From: Lepraria neglecta
Lineage: Eukaryota > Ascomycota > Lecanoromycetes > Lecanorales > Stereocaulaceae
Assembly (NCBI GenBank): GCA_033220425.1
Contig: CM065646.1
Span: 4,719,501-4,783,500 of the forward strand
Length of the DNA stretch: 64,000 nucleotides
Reading direction: 5' to 3'
The notes beneath the pieces were generated by a model. It did no database searches, was not told the origin of the DNA, and was given only the letters and a program-made list of their open reading frames with translations. Below, in pieces: positions 57,431-64,000 of this stretch. A program made the translations under genes and the position numbers. Positions within the stretch are counted from its first letter, which is position 1; the number at the start of each line of letters is the position of its first letter.

Positions 57431-59964
57431 TTAGTCCCGGTTGATGACCCTCAAACTCCTCCTAGGATTCAGGAGTACACCGACAAAGCTTGGCTCTCCC
57501 GCCAATTCCTCCGTACTCGAGTTGGCAGTACTATAGCCACCAATAGGGGGGCCACCAGGCAGCGGTGGCACAGCCTCAAACCTACTTGGCCTAGGCGTAC
57601 TCCCACTCCCAGTCCCGCTCGTAGCGTGCCGACTGCTCTGATCAGTGCTATATTTCGGTCCCGAAGAGCTTTGGGTAAGGAAAGCTGCTTTTTCGCCTGG
57701 ACCACCTCCAGCCGCTGCGGCGCGTTGTGTCATGGCGACGTGATTCTTGTAGAGTTTGAGCTGTTTCCTATAGACCCACGCGCAGAAGCCGAGATATCCT
57801 GCCAGGATAGCGAAAAGCCCAGCCACCACGCCTGCAACTATAGCGGCGACATTGGGGCCACCACCTCCTCCGCTGCCGCTGCCGCTACCAGCGACAGCGG
57901 TTCCAGTCTCAGTCGTGATGGCGCCGTTGGCCCCTGTCACGGTATATGTAATTGGCTTGCCGGTTGCAAGAGGTCCTGCTGTTGCGGCTTGGGCTGGAGC
58001 TGTGATGGTTGCACCGCCGGTGCCTTTGCCGCCAATAACAGATTGGACCGCAGCGGGGACTTCGTAGCCATAACTCCCTGAAAGACCTGAAGGATCCTTG
58101 GACTGGGCTAATTGCTGATTCTGTGTGTCGGCGCCAGTCAGAGAATTGAAGTTGTTTTGCCAGGTATTGTTGCTCAAGTTGAATACGTAGAAGCCGCTGT
58201 CGCAGCCGAGGCCATTCTGTGGTGGCCCAGTGTAGCCACCCACCACAATCATCTGGCCGTCCCATATATTGCAGGTGTGGCCTGTGCGACCAGCGGGGAC
58301 AGATTGGTTAGACATATCAACAGAAATCCATGTAAAGCTGGGGATGGTGAGGATCCACATGTCATCATACTGTGTTTGGTTGCCGGCAGGAATGAGGTTC
58401 TGGCCGCCGAACATGTAGATATTTGTGCTCGAGCCATCTGCGGCGGATGCTGCTACGGCGCAGGGATTGACGCGTAGTATGGGGTATTTTCCAGTCGTTG
58501 ATTGCTTGTACCAAGTCGAGCTGGCGATGTCGTACACATCTATGACGTTCATTTGTGTCTTGTAGACCCAGAAGTGTTAGCAGTGGACTCGATTATCAAA
58601 GAAGGCTCGATAGCACTCACAAACGACTCGTTGGTCCCCCCTCCCATGCTTACAAGGATGCCGTTGACGCCGTAGCCCGGGACGTACACAAGAACACTGT
58701 CTGCTCTGCTTGAGAACTTAGCCGTATCTTGAATGCCGCCTTGAGTTATGTTGCGCCATACGCCATCGCTCCCAGCAGTCTGCCCTCCACTGAGACTTTG
58801 AACGCCATCATTGGTGTAGCCTGGAAAGGTAAATTCTAGTAGTGACTTGAGATATAGGCGCGGTACCGGTTGAGCCCATCCGTCAACAGTATATGGATCT
58901 TCATGCCCGGCGAAGTAGAAGCCTCTACCAAGCTGAGGGACAGTCATACCAGCGCCTTCAGCCGATCCCAGAACAGGTTGATTACCACCATCACTATTGT
59001 TGCCAGCAGAAGACTGCGGGTTCTGGTGCTCCGTCCAAGACTTGCTCGGTATGTTGTATTCCCACAGAGAATAGGGAGAGGGCGTTGTGGTTGGATCGCT
59101 CGAGTATTCACCACCGTATAAAAATAGAGAGTCGTAGGAGTTCCAAAGATAGCCATTTGCAACTGGTGGCGGCCCAGATGGTTGGGGAAGGCCTATGATG
59201 TTTGGAGCTGAAATGTCCCATGATTTGGTCGCATCGATGCTCAAGAAGTCGTTGTTCCAGGTGTTGGATGTTTGGGTAGGATCGGTCGACGAACGGCCCC
59301 CATAGAGGTATATGGTGCCATTGACAAGGGCACTCTGCTGACTCCAGCGATTGCACACATTCGTGTCTGTGTTTTGCCGCGGGAGGACCAATTTTCCGTC
59401 CACAAAATCCTTCTTTTGCAATTCTGATCTCATGATCACGCCAGCAGTTGCTCCTATTATGCTTGGTCCTGCTTTCCCCAGTAATGGTGTATCATATAGC
59501 AATGGCATGACCACGAGAAAGGCCAATGCTAGCATCATAAGTCGAGACGTGGAGAACGCTCTCCACGATGCCATCCACACATTCTCTGCACCAGCAAACG
59601 CCATGGAATCGTCAGATGTGTCTGATCGTTCATAGTAGTCGGAAAGGGACTCGTCGCTTTGCAAGGAGTCGAAAGAATCTGCGTGACTTCGTTGTGATGG
59701 TCGAGCTGTCGAAATGCCCGTCAAGTCTCCCAGCAATTCGCTCTTGTGCTCTCCGGGCATTGAGTCTAGGTCCAGCTCTTTGAATACTGACGTCCGTGAC
59801 CGGCGGTTTTGAGTCGCTGGGACTTTTGGGGGTTTGATGATGGAACGATAATATGGAGCGGAAGGTGTTGCGCGTTGTGGAGGCGTTCCGGAATCTAGGT
59901 ACGAGAGGTACGAGAGTCGTGCTTCCTCTGCCAGCGGTCGATTAGATGTGAAGTCATCGTCCAT
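57431..59964 (-). CDS. Kelch-repeat membrane protein
   Basis: Exons 58621-59964 and 57431-58558, joined in phase 0 over a 61-nt intron, give 823 residues. Residues 1-~140 are a Ser/Asp-rich cytoplasmic segment, followed by a helix at ~142-157 (RLMMLALAFLVVMPLLY). Several kelch motifs form a lumenal or extracellular beta-propeller: GTIYLYGGRSS, DSLFLYGGEYSSD, GILVSMGGGT, NIYMFGGQN, QMIVVGGYTG, each with the paired Gly and downstream Trp of kelch blades. A Gly/Ser stalk, a second helix at ~686-710 (AAIVAGVVAGLFAILAGYLG) and a ~110-residue Ser/Pro-rich tail follow. The family is common in filamentous ascomycetes and is often annotated as kelch or cell-wall anchored; its function is not established. 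N-glycosylation sequons are frequent in the propeller, supporting secretion. Confidence 0.88.
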
Positions 59965-60935
59965 TCTTAAAGCTCAAGCATTCGCCAATCGCCAGCGTTA
60001 GAATAGCGCAGCAATGCTATAATACAGTAGATTCGTATTTGGAGGTCGTAGAGACTCGTAAAGGTCTGATTGAAGGAGCAGTCTCCTACAGATTATCAAA
60101 AGTCTACAAATTCTAGTCGTGACATCGATCGAAAACAGGAAAACATCGTTTGCCGCTAGTTTGGTTAGCGTGCAACGGCTATCATTGGATTGGCACTTTC
60201 CCATTTTGCGTTCAAGGTCCGGCAGATCTCGAGTTCATAATCGAATCAGAGAGCGTAGCAGTCGCCTCCGCCCCGTCCCAACCAATTGGAAGCGAGTTGC
60301 CGAAGAAAGGGGGAAACTGTATCCACTGTCCTGGTAAAGATCAGCGTCATACTTCGCGTAACGCACACCTGTCAGGCTCCCGCTAAGGATTCTGTGCGCC
60401 ATCGTGAACTAAATTTTGCTGCGAACGGTCTCAGATCCAGGGTATCCAGGGGTCTGGGACACCTAAGAGCCTCAACGAGGGTCAAAAGCTACGAGTAGCT
60501 GTGTATGGGCTGTGTGTATAGAGGTGTTCGCTGAGAAACCGTTACCAAGAACCCAACCACAGGAATGGCCTACCGGGGTTATTAATATCAAGCCGCAAGA
60601 GCCAAGGGGATCAGCAGCATCTAGAGTCCAACAGCCATACTCCATATTAATTACCACCTCGCTGGAGATGACGAAAGCTAGTGCGATGAGCTGCAGGTGA
60701 AATGCTGTCGTCGCCGGCAACTATGCCGATGAGGCTCGCCGTGCGGAAACTCGGTGCCACGGATGGCGAACTGCGATTGATAAGCAAAGTCGCCGCCGAG
60801 GATTCTCGAAGGTAAAATATATATCGCTGGGTATATAAAGGACCCTCTCATTGTCAATCTTTCGCCCCGCTACCGCTCCTTGCTCTCTATCCTACCGCAA
60901 TCTTGAAGAACAAGCTGGCTTCTCACCTCCGCAAA
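59965..60935. other. Divergent intergenic region
   Basis: About 1 kb between the kelch start and the DsbA-like gene start. Near 60818-60840 there is a TATATATCGC...TATATAAAGG region about 100 bp upstream of the ATG at 60936, a plausible TATA box for the DsbA-like gene. No gene recognised. Confidence 0.55.
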
Positions 60936-61648
60936 ATGACTAAATTTCAGATTTCCGTGACCTCGGACATGGTCTGCCCATGGGTTCGTGCTCCCTCCTA
61001 TACGCGTCCTGCATAACCCCGTCTGACTCTCTCAAGTGCTATGTGGGCAAAAACAAACTGGAACGCGGCATCGCTGCATACCAAAAAGCCCACCCCTTGT
61101 CAAACGACATCTTCGAGACGACCTGGCTTCCCTTCTACCTCAATCCTCAGGCTCCCAAAACCGGCATCGATAAGCGCGAATACTACAAGTCAAAATTCGG
61201 CGACGCAAAAGCCTCCATGATCTTTGACCGGCTGACTGCTGTCGGGAAGGATGTGGGCATAGATTTCAGTTTCGGTGGCAAAACAGGATCGACGAGGGAT
61301 GCGCACAGGCTCGCTCAACTTGGCAAGGCAAAAGGCACAGAGGTGCAGAAAAGGGTTGTGGAAGAATTGTTCGCCGCATATTTCGAGAACGAGAAGGACA
61401 TCACTTCTCATGACGTGCTGAGAGAGGCGGCCGTGAAAGCGGGTCTGGACGAAGGAGAAGTCAAAGCTTGGCTGGAGAGCGATAAGGGAGGGCCAGAGGT
61501 GGATAAAGAGGTGATGGAGGCTCAAATGAGAGGTGTGAGCGGCGTGCCAAATTTCGTGTTGCAGGATAAGTATGAGATTGGGGGAGCCCAAGATGCGGAG
61601 GCTTTCGTGAGTTGTTTTGAAAAGGTGAAGGAGATGGAAGGGTCGTGA
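60936..61648 (+). CDS. DsbA/FrnE-type thioredoxin-fold oxidoreductase
   Basis: Exons 60936-60983 and 61037-61648 give 219 residues, the usual family length. The start MTKFQISVTSDMVCPW joins CYVGKNKLERGI across the intron, so the CPWC active site is split between exons: the first Cys is encoded in exon 1 and the second opens exon 2. Next come FETTWLPFYLNPQAPKTGID, the helical insert, and the cis-Pro loop GVSGVPNFVLQDKYEIGGAQ near the C-terminus. FrnE-like DsbA proteins catalyse disulfide exchange or 2-hydroxychromene-like isomerisation; here there is no signal peptide, so it is cytosolic and its substrate is unknown. The likely TATA box is ~100 bp upstream. Confidence 0.92.
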
Positions 61649-62064
61649 AGGCTTTGAGGATTTTTAGCTCAGCTGCGGGTAGAATCTTGGGGATGTTGGG
61701 CGAGGTATGGACTGGACTGATGGACCCATGAAGGTAGGCATGTGGACCAAAATTGAATGAGAATACGAGCAAAATGTCTGAGAACTAGTGTAGATACTTG
61801 GTTTCTGATAAGTTTCCTGCTTCTCACGTTAGTAGAACTTGGAGATACCTGATGAAACGAAAGGTTGAACAACGCATTTCTCTGCTCCTTACCTTGGCAA
61901 GATTTGTAGACATCGAATAACTGAGAGCCCCAGTTCTGGCTTCCGCTAGAGCGTTAAAGCATGAATTCTGTACTTCATCACTTAACTTCTCCCGCAAAAA
62001 CGGCATAGGCAATTGTCTCATTCGATGATATCAATCTCAAGAAGCTTTCTAATGTGTCCTTCAA
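61649..62064. other. Convergent intergenic region
   Basis: Between the stops of the DsbA-like and 2OG-oxygenase genes. No gene seen. Confidence 0.5.
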
Positions 62065-63527
62065 TTACCGTTTCACGCACAGGTCACTTCTAATCACCCA
62101 CTTCTCCCCCTTCGTTACTTTCCTCCCCTCGTGAAGCAGACAGTCCTGGCCATGTTTATGTAGAAGAGCCATTCCCACCTCCAACTCGACAGCGATGAGC
62201 GCAGTACCTTCGCTAGTCTTTCCAGAGAACTTCTTCGCAGGGCCGAGTTCGGGATAGAACACCGTTTCTCCTCCAACGCAACCTGTTGCCGGTCCCGTGA
62301 GATAGATGAGTAAAGTCCAGGTCGTCTTTGCTGGCGTTGGTGGGCTTGTCGGGAAAATTGTGGTGTTTGATTCGTCATCTAGACAAAGCAGGTTAGTCAG
62401 TACTTCTTCATATCGAAACCCAAATATTGTTGAACAAGCGCTATAACAGAACGTACAAATCCTCGTCCTCTCCCTAATCTTCGTCATCATCATCATCAAA
62501 GACGCCCTCCGCAAGCTCTGCAACGCTGTTGGGAAGTGCAACTATGGTACGCATGACTACCGCCCTATGCCAGGATGAGAAGGGCAGAAATCACACCCAT
62601 TCCGCACGGTGTGGTCCATCAAAGATCGATGGTGGATCGTAAAGGAGACCCATGTACCAGGCAAGGCTATCTAAAAACTCTGGCGGATTCTCTAAAGACC
62701 AAGTGCATTCCAATACGGTCTGGTATAACATCCAGTCGATAACCCAAATGGGGACGAAGACATTCACGAAGACCGCCGCGAACCAGCTTGCAAGGTTGTT
62801 TATTGCAGGATGGGTATTACTTGCGGCATACTCGAGCAGATATGTGCTGAGGGACATAGTGCATTGGTTGATCGTATCCCAAAACAGCATGGTAAAATTT
62901 GTAGGAGCCATGGTTAAGTAAATAAAGGGTTTGCGTTGCAGACCAAAGAAAGAAAAGGAAAGTTGCGGATTGTGACAGAAAGATGTTTAGTAGCACCTAC
63001 AGTGTTGACCGAAGAATTGTCCAGGACCTGGCATATAGTCAAAAATTTGTTGAATATGGTATGGCAGAAACCCTACCGTAACGATATATTCGGATTCGTG
63101 GATTCAGGCCACAAACTTCGCCACCCCAGAGCTTCTTTAATCCATCGCGTGTCAAAATTTCGGGATCATTGCTCTCGTTTGCCCCATTTACTAATTGCTT
63201 GAGCGCGGTAGAACTCCAAAGTTGCTCAGCGAAGGCAGCATCATCAAATTGCAGGCGGTCATTAACCCTCACAGCATCACCGGCCTTGGGTTGCACCGGG
63301 GTTGTGACCAGCGGCAGTTGAGACAGAAATGAAACATATTTCTTGCACAGCGTAGAAGTGAATAGGTTATGGATGACTATTATCTGTTCTTCTAGCAATG
63401 TCTTTCGAGTGAGATCTGTCGTAGGTACCAAAGGCTGTAGTGCAGGCCAATCTGGCGCAGGGACAGGTGGCTCTGGATCTTTTCGTTTTGCATTTGATGC
63501 TGCTTTCGCCTGAGACCTTGGACCCAT
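62065..63527 (-). CDS. 2-oxoglutarate/Fe(II) oxygenase, prolyl 4-hydroxylase type
   Basis: Exons 63077-63527, 63001-63027 and 62065-62378 give 263 residues with perfect phase. The N-terminus is basic (SQAKAASNAKRKDPEPP). The fold begins IIVIHNLFTSTLCKKYVSFL and reaches LNPRIRIYRYG. Exon 2 supplies only PGQFFGQH, and exon 3 opens with the rest of YDESN, so the metal-binding HxD (His ~159, Asp ~161) is split by intron 2. Then come TTWTLLIYLTGPATGCVGGE, the distal His in LLHEGR, and the 2-oxoglutarate-binding Lys/Arg in KGEKWVIRSDLCVKR. It hydroxylates a peptide or other substrate using O2 and 2-oxoglutarate; the target is unknown. Intron 2 is 622 nt, far above the usual size here, and contains another ORF on the same strand. 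Confidence 0.9.
62591..62911 (-). CDS. Hydrophobic ORF nested in the oxygenase intron
   Basis: 106 codons on the same strand as the host gene and wholly inside its second intron (62379-63000). It opens MAPTNFTMLFWDTINQ and carries hydrophobic stretches (LASWFAAVFVNVFVPIWVID, AWYMGLLYDPP) that suggest one or two membrane helices. It ends at TGA in AEWV*. A spliced form is possible: a donor-like GTGCGG near its end followed by the acceptor at 62542 would give a tail ending in an acidic DDDDDED. The composition looks protein-like, but I recognise no family. It may be a true nested gene, an alternative exon, or chance. Confidence 0.4.
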   Translation of the reverse strand: MAPTNFTMLFWDTINQCTMSLSTYLLEYAASNTHPAINNLASWFAAVFVNVFVPIWVIDWMLYQTVLECTWSLENPPEFLDSLAWYMGLLYDPPSIFDGPHRAEWV

Positions 63528-63832
63528 TTTGGTCTTTTGAATAAAGGGCGATACAAGTGTCTAAGTAATAGCCATGAAGATGTTATGGCTAGCTAGATGA
63601 GTGAAGTTCCCGCTAGTCGGCTAAACTTCGCAGAAACGAAAGTCGCACTGGGATCGTTTGGCTCAGGTGCAATAATCTTGCTGAAATATATTACCATTTG
63701 CGAAGAGCTGTGTGGCACTTTCCACCCGTCTTAAAAATGTGAATTCTCGTCACGCCTGGCCAGTAACTTGTCATCATTCATCATTTTCCGTCATCCTTTA
63801 ACATTCCCAAAATGCGAAAGCGGCCTTGAGCC
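63528..63832. other. Divergent intergenic region
   Basis: 305 bp between the oxygenase start and the gene at the right edge. It contains a 6-codon uORF (ATG at 63812) just before the right-hand start. Confidence 0.45.
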
Positions 63833-64000
63833 ATGGCAGAGGATCGACTAGAGGGCGCCCAGGCTCCGCAACCTGATGCCGCCCAACTGGAAACCAATCA
63901 ACACACCGTGGGATCAGCACAACAGGATGATGCGCCTGCAAACGAAGTCGAGAGTCAGCTGGACCTGCAGCAACTTGCACAACAAGCCTCACAGATTGCG
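63833..64000 (+). CDS. 5' end of an unknown gene (runs off right edge)
   Basis: 56 codons open to the window edge, starting MAEDRLEGAQAPQPDAAQLE. The visible part is Gln/Ala/Asp/Glu-rich with runs of Gln-containing helices (LDLQQLAQQASQIA), typical of the disordered N-terminus of a nuclear protein, but no domain is reached. The start is chosen as the first ATG in a good context (GAGCCATGG); a short uORF precedes it. Confidence 0.55.
   Translation, partial: MAEDRLEGAQAPQPDAAQLETNQHTVGSAQQDDAPANEVESQLDLQQLAQQASQIA

Noticed and set aside
57852-58067. Pro/Val-rich plus-strand ORF opposite the kelch gene
   Set aside because: It is antisense to the Gly/Ser stalk and has no independent support.

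Overview
The window is nuclear DNA of a filamentous ascomycete (Pezizomycotina; a Dothideomycete is my guess from the look of the proteins, not established). Genes lie on both strands, most are split by introns of about 45-100 nt with GT..AG ends, and many products are typical fungal single-copy proteins: COG5, COA6, SYS1, alpha-COP, mitochondrial asparaginyl-tRNA synthetase and a Gti1/Pac2 (WOPR) regulator. I rebuilt exon structures by hand from splice sites, phase and protein-family continuity. The coordinates given are genomic spans from start to stop codon, introns included.

Layout. 1-1125: the start of a C2H2 regulator running off the left edge. 1126-4476: gene-free, with a small triplicate repeat. 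4477-6755: membrane-anchored aspartic-protease-like protein lacking its first catalytic Asp. 7414-9092: chromate transporter with a GC-AG intron. 9707-11025: a degraded gene. 11435-13573: secreted Ser/Thr-rich protein with a duplicated exon-intron unit. 13897-14863: SDR oxidoreductase. 15211-16499: an internally deleted Mutator-like (MULE) element with about 94-bp terminal inverted repeats and a perfect 8-bp target-site duplication. 17424-22183: a 1541-residue NACHT-WD40 (NLR/STAND) protein with 12 near-identical WD40 repeats.

24373-41121 is mostly housekeeping and regulatory: COG5, a two-finger C2H2 factor, COA6 and SYS1 sharing a divergent promoter, the WOPR regulator, the mitochondrial AsnRS, and a microbial-type PARG-domain protein. 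42604-45007 is a neutral trehalase gene broken by nonsense codons and frameshifts. It is followed by a small membrane protein, alpha-COP (eight exons, with an anomaly at the last splice acceptor) and a secretory-lipase-type hydrolase. 53913-54994 is a broken rhodopsin-like (PTH11/SAT4-type) membrane protein gene. 56004-64000 holds a proline-rich protein with a bZIP-like basic region but no zipper, a two-TM kelch protein, a DsbA/FrnE-type oxidoreductase, a prolyl-4-hydroxylase-type 2OG oxygenase whose 622-nt second intron contains another ORF on the same strand, and the first 56 codons of a gene leaving the right edge.

No operon-like logic applies. Two themes stand out. One is an allorecognition-type NLR with homogenised repeats sitting about 1 kb from a DNA transposon. 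The other is a cluster of decayed genes (9707-11025, 42604-45007, 53913-54994) among intact essential genes. Some of the indels could be assembly errors, but the nonsense substitutions are harder to explain that way.
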